Source: Enoplosus armatus (Eukaryota; Chordata; Actinopteri; Centrarchiformes; Enoplosidae). From it: 64,000 nucleotides of DNA. The stretch spans positions 9,030,501 to 9,094,500 of the forward strand of contig NC_092183.1 of NCBI RefSeq assembly GCF_043641665.1, written 5' to 3'. The notes under the pieces were generated by a model, which was not told the DNA's origin, searched no databases, and was given only the letters and a program-made list of their open reading frames with translations. Positions 1 to 13,559 of this stretch are shown piece by piece. The stretch's first letter is position 1. The number at the start of each line of letters is the position of its first letter. The position numbers and the translations under genes were made by a program.

Positions 1-198
1 AGTATTAGTGACGTTATAAGTGACAAGGCAGAGTCTGTGGGATCAGAGTCAAGGAACAGTGGACAGGGAAGGCTTGTAAGAGTATGCCAGGCAGGGTCAG
101 AAGGGTCAGAGGGGAAAGCCTATCCTGGGAGGGAGACTCTGGAGCAGATCAGGTCTCTGGGCGGTCTGGGAGGGCAGTCAGATAATGAATCCTTCTGA
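1..198 (+). CDS. possible C-terminal end of an unidentified gene (partial, left edge)
   Basis: Frame 1 is open from the first base for 65 codons to a TGA at 196-198. The translation is rich in Ser, Gly and Glu (it contains SVGSESRNSGQGR and ends LGGQSDNESF). The stretch is clearly more GC-rich than the AT-rich DNA that follows, as expected at a coding to 3' UTR boundary. I do not recognise the protein and see no domain. No splice acceptor is visible because the window starts inside the frame. It could equally be a chance open frame in G-rich DNA or part of a UTR. Low confidence. Confidence 0.25.
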   Translation, partial: SISDVISDKAESVGSESRNSGQGRLVRVCQAGSEGSEGKAYPGRETLEQIRSLGGLGGQSDNESF

Positions 199-3100
199 CC
201 AGTTGCCCAGTGAAAAGCTCCGTCTCTCGGTGTCTGTTCTCAGTGCCTTCTCCTTAAAGTTCTTCCTGTTACTTCTTAAGATTGTTGTTCACTTTAAGAA
301 TGTCTATGATGTAGATTTTTACATTTGTGTTACAATTTAGTCTAGATTTATTTTTAAATCTATGGAAGATGCAAGATTCTTACATTTCTTACAATTCGTA
401 CATTTTCAATCTCAGTTATTTTATTTTGGGAGAGAGCATGAGAAGTAAATGAAACATCTTGTAGCATTTAAGCCAAAGCAGAAATAGAGTTGAAGGTCCT
501 GTGAAATGAGAATTTTAGTTACTGATCCAATCCTATGTATATTTTTGTATTTACTTTTTATCCTCTTTTTTGCACACACATTTTAGACTTTGAAGCATGT
601 ACAGTAAAACAGTTTCATTCAGTAAAGTGTGATAGAACATATTTGGGTTTCCAAGCTAACCTCACCTCAATCAAGTTTCAATTCAAGTCTGCGAATCAAG
701 TTCCTCCCAATGTGATCCTGTTTCATGTGGGAGTGCATCCAACCTCAGAAGGAAATTATAATCTTAAAGCCATTTCGTGGGAGCAGTTAGAAATAAATTC
801 ACTTCTTGTTTCGTGTGTACTATTACTCTTTATGGCTGTTAACACAATATTTGTATTTTTAGAAATCAATGCTGATGTAGATTTTTATTTTTTTTTTATA
901 TTTAATTTGTCCTTTTTAAAAAGTATTTTATGATGAAGAATCGTATCCTTTGTTGTTCCTATTAGGATATTCTGTACTGCTTTAAAATGTAGCAGTTTCT
1001 AGTTGTGTTTCTGAGCTTCTTAATTCAAAATTTGAAAAGCTGTCTACTGCCAAGCCAAAGTTGAGAAAATCAATGTGTTGTGACACAAACCCTGAAAGGC
1101 TGCTTACCGAAATACCCTGGTTTTATTAACATTTATTCTGAGTGCTGCATATGTTGCCACAATTTTCCGATTCCCACTGTTACTTGTCCACTGGATGAAA
1201 TTGTGCCAGATAACATTTTGGACCTGTGTCTACTAGCTTTCTTGATTCAGAACCATCTGTTTACTACATTTTGCTGTTTAAGGTCTCTTTTGGTGCTGTG
1301 TCCTGAGAGACAAAGTATTGAGACCAAAGCATGATTTTTGTGGTTTAGAGTAGGACAGAGTGTTCTGTTGGCGTATGCGTGTTTTCCATTACAAGTGAGC
1401 TCCAAACACCAGTAAATGCCAAAAGTACAGCTCACTGCAAAGGTGACAAGGATTGCAAAAAGTGTTTTATTTGTAAAGTCTTACTAATTCCTAATCTTTT
1501 TCTCTGACACCTGTTTTACAAATAATGAGCTGATTTTATTTGTTACTTGTAGTACAAAGATAGTTTTAGATGGAAATGCTGTCATTTGTCACATTCTCTC
1601 TTTTGATTTGCTTCTGTTAATGTAAGAAAATGCTGTGGAAGGTAAAATATGCATGAAATGGGAAAGAATGAACAGTTATGTAGCTGTTGTATGTGCAAAA
1701 ATATCACTTTCATCCTTTTACAAATGTATCGTTGAATTCATAAACAAAAAACACAATGCCCAATTAGCTACACCCAGGGATTGTGCTTTTACAGCCTTGC
1801 CTGGTCTGGTATGACCACTAGCTAATGGTGGCTAATGTTAGCAAACTTTAGATAGATATTGTTGTATAATGAATGTTGTTATTTCAATTTGTTTGTTTTG
1901 ATGCCTCTTCTCTACGTGTGTTACTGTTCTGCAATGTTTTAGTATTCACATTTAGTAAAAGAAGTGAATAATATTTATTTATGTAAGATATTCAGTCATA
2001 ATGAAAGTGAACTTTTGAAAAAAGGGATGTTTGTGGGACAGGAGTCCAACTGAGGCTGGTTTATGGAAAAAGGAGGAGGCTGAAGTCATTGTTTGCTGGT
2101 TTGCAAAACCTGGGTGTGGTGCTCTTAATGCTTTCCAAGTCCGCAATTTCGTAGGGCAGGGCATTTAGCAAGTACTGAAGTGAAGTTCCTCCTTTCGATT
2201 TCTTGACCTCTGTGAGAGGGATGAATGACTCTGACACTTGTGGAGGTCATTGTGTAAATGGTCTGTTTTTTTCTTATGAGTGATTTAACCCTTTAATCTT
2301 AAAGTTGGATTGATTTACCATTTGGGAAAAAACACAAATGGAACAAAGAAATTAGAAAAATCAAAACAGCTCATAATTTACATGTTTATATATGTGAATA
2401 TATAGTTAATAATAATAATAATAATAATAATATGAATTGAAAAGCTAAAAGTCCCTGCCGGTGCAGAGCAGGAGCTTTATCACACTAATGCAGTAAAACA
2501 ATGGGCTGTCATGACACACAATGTTGATAGTACAGTGTATGTGCTATTTTGCTGTATGAATGAGTGTTTCACTATCAATGTACTGAGGCCACTTCGATAA
2601 GTAAATTATCAAAGCTTTTCCGCTTCTTTCGGTGTCATAGAAGATTCTACAACATTTGCTTATTGTTATCATCACAGGACACATTCCCAGACTCTACTTT
2701 GCACTTTCAATCTCAGCAACGCCAGAACAAAGTAAGGGGTTAGGAAAACAGTGTGAGAATTGCTGTCATGTTTTATGATCTCTCCCATAACTATAGCTGC
2801 TCCACAGATATGGATAAGTCTGCAGCAGCAGCCAACCTAGAACAGTGTGCGAGTGTTGAGGAAAAGAGAACAAAGACCATAAATCCAAGTGGAGACGCAA
2901 CAAAAGAAATGCCACATGAAAACTGACACGCCAAATATTTCAGTACAAAATCAGTAGACCATTGTTGCTGCTGCATGCCAAGCCTTCTTCCATCTGGGCC
3001 AAGAGATATCACCCAAGGTCAACATCTACACTCAGAAAGTAAAAATGTTTTAATCCAAAGTGACTTACACTAAGAGCATTCAAACTCAACAACAGGTACA

Positions 3101-6074
3101 TGCCAAATGAAGTGAAGAAAAAACAGAAGGCACCACCACATGAAATGATGTGACTTGTGATGGAACAAACAGGTCAGTTATATTAGTAGTATGTACTGTG
3201 CCCCTGGCTGCATCTGCTCAGTATGTGATGTCCAACTGCACCAAATGATCGGTGCATTGAACTGCACGGGCATTGGTCAAAAAACAGCAAATAATTAAAA
3301 GGAATATTTCACTCACATGAAAATTGTATTTGCACATGTCAGTTGAAACACTGAAAACAAAACCGAGTGCAGTAAAAGATAGCTTTGCATATGGCTAAAA
3401 ATTGCAATCATTTGCAAAGTGACTCTGATTTAGTTTATTTTGAAGAGCACCAATGATGTAGCTTTCTTACATTAACAGAAATGCTACCCTGCACTTCGGT
3501 AAAGTATAGTGTAGCGATGTGCCTCATGAGAGTCCCCTGTTACAATCCTAAGTAAAGTGATGGTTTCTTGAGGTTTTACACCGGAGATTGTTGCATACAC
3601 ACGGATGATATCACCATGATCTGGCACTGAGAGGAAGGTCACAAGTCTATATCTGCAGAATCTGCAGAACAAGAAGCTCAACGTCCTCTTTTATGTTATT
3701 CCTGTTGATGAATCAACACCTAGCAATGATCTGACAGCAGATTGTTGTTTTATTGACAATTTAATCATCTGATAGGCTGCACCATGATCACTAAATTGAC
3801 TAGTCAAATTTCAGAATTTATCATCAAATGAAGATAAAGGTGTTCTGGATGAGCCTCCATCCAGCCTGGCACATGGCAATCATGTCCTCTTATAAAACAG
3901 GTGCAGGGGCAATCAAGGCTGTTGCTTCTTTACATAACACTGGCTGCAGGCCATCCCTTGGTTGACCTGGTACAGAGAAAACCTGAGGAGGTTTAGTAAA
4001 CTCCCCTTCCCGATACACTGGGTGCTCTCAGCACAGGCAAATAATGATGAAATGTGACTAATGACGTATGTTTGTTGTTTGGCCAAGGTTTTGACGTGAG
4101 AGGCTGGATGTTGGAGAAACTGTCACTAAGAAGGGACAATAAAAGCAGCGACATCCAGGGTGTTACAGAATTTACATTTCAAATGCCGCCCAAATGAATT
4201 CATTTTAGATGAGTAACTATGAGTCTACTTTTGGCTGACTCCCGGCTTGTTGTCAGTGCAGACTTACTGACTTTCCTGTCACTTCTATGTATTCAATATT
4301 AAAAATCACAGATTTAACCCCCTTTTCACATTTACAAACAACATAAAGTATAAAAAAGGAAAAATGTTAAGGGAGAAGCCAAGAAGCCTTATGTTTATAG
4401 AGCGGACACTCTATAATACAAAATAAAGGAATAGATTCATGTGCATTTTACCTTTTACACTGTTAGCTACTCTCCTATCTGGTTTGTAACAGTGCAGCTG
4501 GATATGTGCAACTGACACAGAGGACAAGGCCAAGTATCAATATCTATAGTTATAGCTAGAGCCGTAACCATTATGTATTAATTGTACAGGAAAATGGCAC
4601 TTTGCTCGTACACTCGTCTGGAGTCAATGGGGCCTTATCTTTCACATTCATTCACCAATACTTGCACATTGCGACACCGTCAACACACTTGTTTAATGCT
4701 GTTATCAGTGTACTATTAACATAATCTATTTACTGGTCAAGGTAATGGCCAATCAATATTCCTCTGGAACCAAAGTACAGATGGCAACACACACACTAGT
4801 TTGTGTGCCAGGTTGATGCCAGACAGGGCTTATCTGTTAATAAATTGCTGTATTTCCGCAATTACTGGAGTGCACTTTTATGTGGCGATCAATGACCCAT
4901 TAGGGGTTATTTGCCAACATTGATGAAATATTAATAAGAAGTACTGAAGCTAACAAATGCCACACCAAAAGACACATTTTGGTGTTTGACACTGAAGCTT
5001 TTGTTTCACACAGTGTGACACACATAGACTGAATTATGCACGTTGCTTAGTTAAACATATGTAGCACGAAAAATGAAGACAACACAAAGTTAAGTTCTGT
5101 GAAAGGGTAATGGTGTTTAATGGTCTACAGTTATGGCCAGATTTATCATTTAATGCATTTGACAGTGCTATGAGAGGTGCTATGCTGTAAAAACTACACA
5201 CTATATAAATACAGCTACAATTAAAATATGCCAAAATCCTGAGAAAAAGTATGAGCTTTGTCTAAACATATTGTCTGCTAATAATACAAAATAGTTCTCC
5301 ACAAGACTCTCTTGGTCAGAGTATGAATACATTTTGGAGTAACACGGTCGCTTGCTGGTTTAAACACTCCTTCGGCGAAACAGAATAACCTGCAAATAAA
5401 TTACAACCATCGCACTTTTAAAAACAACAAAACTCTAAAGCTTTACATTTCTTTTTTTCCAAATGAAAAAGGAACAAACTTCTTTTGATTAGATCATACA
5501 AACAACGTTACATTTCATCACAATTTTCAACAGGTGTTAAGACAATTTCGAGTGGTATAAATCGACAGTAAATACAGCTATAAAAGTGCTCCATTGATAA
5601 CAAAACGGTTGATTTGCAGAACTGTTTTCCTTTTTCTTGCGATATAAAATTTAAGATAAAAACTATAACAGCAATATTTCCCCTTATACAAATGCTAAAG
5701 CTCTACACTTTGACTATGGGCCATAACTTTACAAAAGTGTGGTTACACAGGTCGTGGTTGGACAGGAATGTTGTTATTGGAAAAGGGTCTCCTCAGGCCC
5801 AGCAAACAAAAGGCAGATTCAATCCATGTCCAAGCCTATTCATGCATTCGTCCTGTGCTCATCAGTATTTGCCAAGCTCACACTGGGCAGCGATAAAGCC
5901 ATTCTAATTACTGGGTTGTCCTTTTGAACCGGCCCGCTCCTGATTTTTAAATGGGTTGCTTAGTCATAGTAAGTCCACATTTCGCTCCCCCAGCAGTTTC
6001 CCTTGAATCATTTTCACAACATTGTCATTTTAAATGCTACCGTCTTCATCATCTGGAGCCTCCTTTGGTGATCA
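199..6074. other. AT-rich gap before cdo1, no recognisable gene
   Basis: No exon that I recognise lies here. The first 1-2 kb could be the 3' UTR of whatever ends at 198. The part nearest 6074 must include the 3' UTR of the minus-strand gene cdo1, but no clear AATAAA (TTTATT on this strand) close to its stop fixes the end. The open frame at 535-933 (132 codons) has low-complexity, T-rich ends and matches nothing I know. Confidence 0.5.
2408..2432. repeat. (AAT)n trinucleotide microsatellite
   Basis: About eight AAT units in a row in the AT-rich gap. Confidence 0.9.
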
Positions 6075-9000
6075 TTAGTTGTTCTCTTGTGAAACTGTGG
6101 TCTCCTAAGAAAGCAGAACAAAGAGTGACAAACAGAACAAGTTAGACTTCAGGTCATTAATCACTGAATTACACAAATCTCTACAGTCTTCTAAGTAAGT
6201 CCTACCCAAAGCTAATCCAGGATTTTTCAAAGTCAGGTTCCTAATTTAAACTTTTTTAAACATAATATAGCAACATATTGGTAAAAAAAAAAAACAACCT
6301 CAGACCACAACAACTGTGAGCTAGGGGCGTATGGTGAGTTAAGTTCGATGTGTGCTCACACTTACGTGCTTCTACTATCTTATCTCCTCCGTTTAGTGTT
6401 GCAATCTAATGCACTAACTTGCTAACAGTGTTATGGTCAAGGTATGCTTATACAACTTGTAGATTTCAGATAAGGCCACTGTTGTTGGCAGGGTGGCTGA
6501 AGCAGGCAGAGGTCCTATACTGAAGGTGTTCTTTAGCTTTTGTGTAATTTTCATTTGTCTGTCACATAGGGTTACGATTTTAAAAGACACATTATATTTA
6601 AAAGGTTAATTTGACTTAGTTTCCTCTAATTTGACTTCTCTCCCTGAACATATAACAGCTGCGCTCACATGTTCAATAAATAGCATTTCTTGCCTGCTAA
6701 AGCAACATTTTGGTGAAACAGCAGCAAATGGAAACACATTTAATGGATATGAAATGGAAACTTTCTATTAAATTCCTGAATCTTCAAGGGGTGCTGCTGT
6801 AATTGCTTGGAGGCTGTGCTTAATGAGAGCAGCAAGACACTATAAAAACTTCCCTCTTCCTGCTCATAAGGCAGCAGGGTGAAGAAGTCTGTGTGCTCAA
6901 TTAACTGTTTGTAGTGATCCTGTGTGTGGTAAAATCAAAAATGACTACATTGACAGGTGTGTATTTGTGTAAGATTTGTCCTCTCACAATATGTATTTTT
7001 ATGCATCTGTATGAAGTTATGCGAATATGTAAACAGATCTTTATGGTTTCTGTCGTACATTTATGAATTGAATCAGTTATGTTCAACGAGACAGGTTTGA
7101 ATAAATCCATCTTTGTCTCTCTGTTCATTACTTCAGGCTGTTTTGCATGCAATGCTACGATTAAAAACTTTTTGGTACTGTGTATATTGTCATAATATCA
7201 CATATCTCTGGGTTTAATTTCCCATTTATTGTCTCATAACTTCCACCTACAGAATTTGACCAATAAATATCAGGGTTAGGTTTTTTTTTTTCAAGGCATG
7301 AATCAGAAGAAGAGATTATTTTCCTTCGTTAGTGTCAATTTCCATTGAATATGTTTGTATTAAAGCCATAAACGGTCTCTTACAAATGGAGTCCTCTCTC
7401 CGTATTTGCTCCAGAAGGTCATCTTGACAGTGTTCCTGTGCCCCGTCCTCTGGTCAAAGGTCTGGCAGGTCTGGAAAGGGGGACTGTACAGGTGCAAGCT
7501 GGCTGCGCACTCTGTGTGGCTGACATTTTCCACACGATGCAGGCCAAGGGAGTCTAAAATATGCACCCACACAAACACACACAAACAAAAACATGCATTT
7601 AGACAGCATACGTCACTGGAATGCTGTGAAATGAGGCTCGCAGGCAGAGCTGTGACCAACAACTGAGACCAAACATCACACCAGGGCTCTGTTGGCTTTG
7701 GGGAAATACTCAGTCAGCAGAGATTTGGGGAGAGACCTGAATACAGTTCATTGTGAAGTTATAACTGGCTGTTAACTCCTGGCAGACCAATTTGACATTG
7801 CATAACTGCAGAGGTCGTAAACTTTGGTGTTACTCTGCGCTATAAAAAATGGCACACATACTAAACTGTTGCAGTTTCAGAGATATGTCACATCAGCATA
7901 TCTCCTGTGGGACAGAACATGTAAAGGACATTTGTTCTATTGTACTGAAAACAGCATGATTATTTTGGCTACATTAACATAATAATGTGAGTGTTTCACC
8001 ATATTAATAACCAGTTTCACAACTTGCCCCCACACACAAACAAACGAGTATTAATAGGACTAAGTGGTATTTATACTGAAGAAGGGTAAATAGCCAACTC
8101 TAATTAAAAGGGAAAAAAACAATCATTCACACAGCTTGGTTTCTCACCATTTATGTAAGCAACCTTGTTTTCCTGGAGAATTCTCTGTGACTTCTGGACC
8201 ATGTCTCCCTGTGATTTACTTTCCGGCCAGTCAAACAGCGTTTCCTTCAGCTGACCCTGCAGCAGCTTCATGAAGCAGTGGGAGTTTGTGTGGTCGTGGA
8301 TGCTACTGCAAATTGCAAGGGACACACAAGCATACAGTGTGAGAATATGTCCTCGTCATGACCCCTTGGACCAAAAGCAACAATAAAAATCTGTCCTGTA
8401 AAGACATTTCAGGGATTCAGTGAAATGGTGAGATGGATCTCTTCTTCTTGTGTTATTTAACCTGTTCATGCAGACTGGCAGATGCTAGATGTATGCAGAA
8501 TATAAAGTAATGTCACTACAATTCTATAAGTAATAAGCCGTAACAATTGCATAACATGTTTCGGTCGCTCTTGTGAAATATGGTTGTGCGACCACTTGAA
8601 CAGCCATGTTTGTAACCATTGGTTTAACCCCATCCCCATTACTGCAGTAGGTATGCCGTAAAACAAATGCCTTGGCACCACACATGGTTGTTCTAGTGGT
8701 AGAACAGCCATGTTCTTGAGAAACATGCCTAGAAATGCCTAGAAAGGTCATGTTTCACAAGAGCAAAGATACCTTTTACCATGTTGCTACTGTAGAAGGG
8801 ATGTAGTTAAAACAAATATCTTTGCGCTTGTGACAAACAGCTGTTCTTACTGTATGTCTGTACCAGCTGCTAGCCAAATAATATGTAACCATATAAAGAC
8901 CTATCTAGCAGACTTCTGGTTCAGGTCTTCAGGTGACATTTGCTGACAAAGTGGGAGATAGATATCATCAAATAATCTAGTCTAGTCTATTTGCACAACC

Positions 9001-10835
9001 GCTCTGTCTTTCTGTAGAACATTGGACTCTCTTATCTATATTAACTTGATGCAGTAATTGCCAGAGAATATCACTTGAATATGTGACCTGCAGGATCTAA
9101 AAAATGAAAATTAGCAATACGTTATACATATATACGTTAGTTTTTACTTGTTAATTAGTAGTTTGCATGTGGGAGCTTCTCACCTGCCGTGGCCTTCTCC
9201 CCAACACAGAATCATGAGATTGAACTTCCCGTTGCCCTCATCAACCAAGTTCCTTGTGTACCTGCAAAAGAGGACAGTTTGTTAAACAAACAGGGAGGGT
9301 GGTGGTACATTATGTGTCCTTGCTACTGAAGAATAAAAGGTTTCAAAGGAGTCCAGAGGAGGACTTGTGAACCTTTACTCACAAAAGTGACTGTAAGTGG
9401 AAAAATGTACTTGTTTTTAGTAATGTTGAGACATCATTTTAGGACAAACCTAACTACCAATATTCATGTAATATAAGACTTATTTGATTTTAAAGTCTGG
9501 CCAAAAGTTGACAACTTGATTTTCCTTTATTTATATATATATTTATTTCCCACACAGTCAACCTACAGCTACTTCTAATGTACCACTTATTGTTAAAAAC
9601 ATGCATGGGGAGGGTTTGAGGCTAGAACTTTATGTTACAGATGCCAAATTAAATATAATCTGTCACCTGCACTAAAATCCAGCTGGACCCCTCTGGACAG
9701 ACAACAAAGGGGGTCTCTGACCCTCCAAGGTCTTGTTCATTTTATGTCCATACAGAAAATATACAACCCTCCCCTTCATGCCATAGGCCTGATAGTCTGC
9801 GTCCTTGCTCGGGCTGTAAATATTGTCGCTACTCTGCACGTTTTTTTCCCTGTGCGATCCCGTCAGTCTCCAAATGTTTTCGAGGCAGCTGCAGCTCTCT
9901 GGTGGGCAACAGACGGTCACACCGCAAAGCACCCATCCCTGCAAAAATCAGCGGGTGTGTGTCCGTTCTCAATGTTGATTGGATGGCCCACCCCCCCACC
10001 CCCCCCCCCTGCACTGACCCTTCTCTGATCAAAACACAGGGACACGGGAGCTTCTGAATAACTTTTGAATAGGACAGCCATATTTTATAGTGAGGAGCCT
10101 TTACTGGTGAGATAAACTTTTCGAGGAAACTGTTCTGCACGAGGTTATCAGATCAATGTATAAGTGGTGTTTTCAAAATATATAATTGATGCAGACATGT
10201 CGGGTTTGTTGTTTTTCTTTCATTCAAATATGGTGTGACGAAAGCTGCTAGTCCGTTTGGAAACAGCAGCTGGTTGTCTTTCAAATATTAGAGCGATGCT
10301 TTTTAAATGATAGACGGTGTTTAATAACTGATTTCATGAATTCTATAAATGCATTCAATAGTTTGCAAACTTTGTAAATAACATCTCCTGTTACATTCAC
10401 CACTTTTTTCAAGGACGCTATAGAGCAGTCATCAAAAGTGCTTTTTGCAATAAAGAGTAAGATCAGCAGATATAAAATGCAGACACAATACAAACAAAAA
10501 AAAAATATGATCAGACAAATAATAGTTAAAACAAAAACACACAAGGCGAAGGTGACAGACAAAACTGCAGAGCAGCAGAGTGCAAAGTGCATCAGCATAA
10601 TAAACGAGTAATATGTGATTAGTTAGTTCAGCAGGATTATGAGACAAACTTTTTATTTTTTTTACCTGTACTGGTCGAACTTTGCATATTTCATCCATTC
10701 CTGCGGCTTGCTCTCGTATGACTCCATTATATTCTGGACCTCCTCGACATTGATGCTGTCACTCTCGAAGATTTTATGCAGGACTTTTATCAGGTCATCC
10801 AGGGTTTCTGGCTTCACCACCTCGGTTTGCTCCAT
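6075..10835 (-). CDS. cdo1: cysteine dioxygenase type 1 (five exons, complete)
   Basis: Cytosolic non-haem iron enzyme that oxidises L-cysteine with O2 to cysteine sulfinate, the first step towards taurine and sulfate. Coding exons on the minus strand are 10835-10666, 9261-9184, 8305-8148, 7553-7384 and 6104-6075. All introns are GT/AG and the phases agree, giving 606 bp and 201 aa (human 200 aa). The cupin iron ligands are visible as H86 and H88 (in [11 protein letters not shown]) and H141 (in [10 protein letters not shown]). C93 and Y158 form the known thioether cofactor pair, and R60 fits the substrate-carboxylate arginine. The last exon adds only ETTVSQENN, recovered from a good acceptor (ctttcttag) and the family's terminal ENN; reading straight through exon 4 instead gives a non-family tail. 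The start MEQTEVV matches the family. An in-frame ATG at 10907 lies too close to the TATA box to be likely. It points away from ap3s1. Confidence 0.96.
8555..8775. repeat. fold-back (MITE-like) repeat in cdo1 intron 2
   Basis: GCTCTTGTGAAATATG near 8567-8582 recurs in inverted form at 8748-8765 (CATGTTTCACAAGAGC). The 13-mer GAACAGCCATGTT also occurs twice in direct orientation (about 8598 and 8702). This suggests a small palindromic transposon remnant inside the 878-bp intron 2. The family was not identified. Confidence 0.45.
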
Positions 10836-10925
10836 CTCTCTGAGTTGTGCCGGAGGTTGTTTTTCAGATATTTGCGTCGGTTGAAACAACACTTTTTCTC
10901 TAACCAACTTTGTGCAGTCGTTTAC

Positions 10926-10932
10926 TTTTATA
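10926..10932 (-). promoter_or_regulatory. candidate TATA box of cdo1
   Basis: On the minus strand this reads TATAAAA, about 95 bp upstream of the cdo1 start codon. Transcription would be expected to begin near 10900, leaving a short 5' UTR. Position and sequence both fit, but no transcript evidence is available. Confidence 0.55.
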
Positions 10933-10935
10933 GGC

Positions 10936-13555
10936 TAGCTCCGCAATTTGGGGGCGAGCTGGTGATGGACTGTACCATTATAGGAAAAGGTGAACGCCCA
11001 CAGCACATAGTCCAATTTAAATTATTTTTGTCATGACTGCAAAAATATGTGGCTGCACTACATCACACCTACTCCATAGAGATTATATAACTCCTTTTTT
11101 TTATTTTGCATGTTTTTAATCAAAAATATGCATTCATCTCACACATAAAGAACTTGGACTAATCCTCTTTGAGTCCAATTCCACCACGTTGTCACAAACA
11201 CAACCTCCCCCTTCCCCTCTCTCTTTCCCACTGAGGCATTCCTCCAACAATAGCTGTCCACCCTCTTTTTGTGGGCCCTTTCCTCAGAAACTCAGCCATC
11301 AACACACAGTCCAAGGTGTGTGCAGCCCAGAGCCTCACAAACAAGTGGGGATAGAAAAGAAAAACGTGGGGAAAAAAACGTTTTGAATGGTGTCAAGAAT
11401 GTTTTGGGGAAACACAAGATCTTGTTTGCTGGCTTGTACCCTGTCTGGTAAAATATGGTTTATTTTTGTTTTGGTTACATGAAAGAGTATTAGAGAGTAT
11501 GATTTGACTCCTGCAATGCATGAGAGAATAGATGCACTGCACAAGCCAACCAAACTCTTTATGAGAATTTATTAGATTATCAGAAATATCCAAAGGGTTG
11601 GAAATGCTAATTATTAAAATATGTAAAGGGAAGAACAGCAGAAAGGGAAAAGGGAAAGTGTTTCATTAATACTGCAGATACATAATGGTTTACTTAACTC
11701 AAGATGGCAGTAACTGACAAGATAATCTGATGATGGATCGTCCAAAAAAGACATGCAGGTCTTGTGGGTGTGACTGAAGCACTGGTGGAGAACTTAAGAC
11801 TTGGACTTAGTCTATGTAAATTGAAAGTCATATATTAGAAAATAGAAAGTACACAAAATCCAAATAATCAATGAAAATACAGCCTCAGATCTCAGCATCA
11901 AGTCAGTAAAAAACAGGAGGCAAATTGAGTTATTGCCTTGACTTTCCACCTGCCTGTGCATGTGTATGCATGCTTAAGTAAAAAAAAAAAAAAAAAAATT
12001 AACTCTGAGATAGGCTTATGTAAACAATCAGACACAGACAGACAGACAGACAGACATGGAGAGAAACTCCTGTCCATGTTTTTTTTTTAATATCATATCC
12101 AACATCTTTTCAACAGGATGTTCTTGGCGCTGTGTGTCAGCCAGTCCAGCTCCCCGAACAACAGCAGTTAATCATAAATCATTCTTATGAATGCAACACA
12201 TTCTTTCACAGAAAAGTACAGGCCATTCACTCCCAGAGCTCCACTCGTTTCTCTCAAAGAAGAGAAGAAGAAAAACATCATGTCAGTGGAAGCCTGTATT
12301 CGGGTTATTGTGGGTCACATACAGGACTGATAAAATGTACAAAGTGTTTGTTTTTGCATGCTGTTGAGCAGCGGTGGCTCAGAAATACAACATACAGTAT
12401 CAAGTAGATAAACAGATGTCAGAGTGCTCAGCTGACTCTTAGTACAGTGCCTTGCTCAAGGACAATATTGGATAAACCAAGAGGACACTGCTTGAGTAGG
12501 AACAGCACACTTTTCACTCTTTCCAGAAATGGATATGGTAAAATTGTCTGAATACTACTGGTTACGACAGGTTGACGTCCAAGCCACAGTTGAGCTGGAA
12601 TATTCCAGCAGGAAAAGTCTGCATTTGTTTGCACTCCTCAAACATGTGTCCGTATGTCAGAGGAAAATCCTCTCTGGCTGAGGAAGACATTCATGCCTGC
12701 ATGTTGACTGGCGGCATAAAAAGTGGAGAATGTTCTTTGTATCAGGGGTCCTGGCAAGTTCTCCTCTGAGCTGCCACATCATCAATACCACATGTACTGT
12801 TGCTCCACCTTGTGGCTTAAACTTAAACTGACTTCACCCAGCAAGTAGCAGTGATGGGGGATATTAAACAGAAGCTCTTTTAGGACAGTAATTTATATCA
12901 ACTGGCTTAATGGAAAATGACATTTAAACTAGTTTGTTGGTTTTATAAAGATTATGCAACTTTAATATGACACTGAATATGACAGCAAGGCTACATGTAC
13001 TCAGATGTATCTCAGGTGGTGATGACTTAAATCTACTCCATAGACTATGAATCACCGTTTACACAAGTAAACCAGTCAGTCTCAAACTGCACTGACAACA
13101 TCACATTTCATGTCTGCAAGGTCCAGGAATCCTCATCACTTAGTAGAAGTAGACGTAGAATCCATGTTACACTTCTATCCCAAGATTTCCCAAGAACTTT
13201 ATTTGACCTTATAATACACTTTCTTGTAGGAACAATAACAGTGCATTCAGTATAAAGATCCAAGACGAAGAACAAAATTGAACAGGCAAATAAAATTGAG
13301 AAAAATAAGTTTGCAGTTTAAGCGCCAATAAAAGTTTTCACTTAAAATTGAATAAATTACTAAAATGAATTGTGTAGCATAAATCATATTCATTAGATCC
13401 AATCAACAAAACAAACAGAAGGACTAAAATAAATACATAAATATATATATAGTAAAACACAAAATCTTGGTCAAAACACAAGACACTGAGACATAGCTTG
13501 ACACAGTTGCTGGGTAATATTCATTTGATGTCCTTGATCAGTTTTTTCTTTTTGT
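10936..13555. other. gap between cdo1 and ap3s1, no gene seen
   Basis: In mammals ATG12 lies here, divergent from AP3S1. I looked on the minus strand for its C-terminal exon (a Trp-Gly end preceded by a ubiquitin-fold sequence) and saw none. The region holds a poly-A run (11980-11998), a GACA repeat and unassigned AT-rich DNA. Confidence 0.5.
11980..12057. repeat. poly-A run and (GACA)n microsatellite
   Basis: A run of about 19 A (11980-11998) is followed 30 bp later by a GACA/CAGA tetranucleotide array (12029-12057). Confidence 0.85.
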
Positions 13556-13559
13556 GCCA

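Noticed and set aside
535..933. 132-codon open frame on the + strand
   Set aside because: Ends are T-rich and hydrophobic, the middle matches no family I know, no splice context supports it, and low-GC DNA with few stops can give this by chance.
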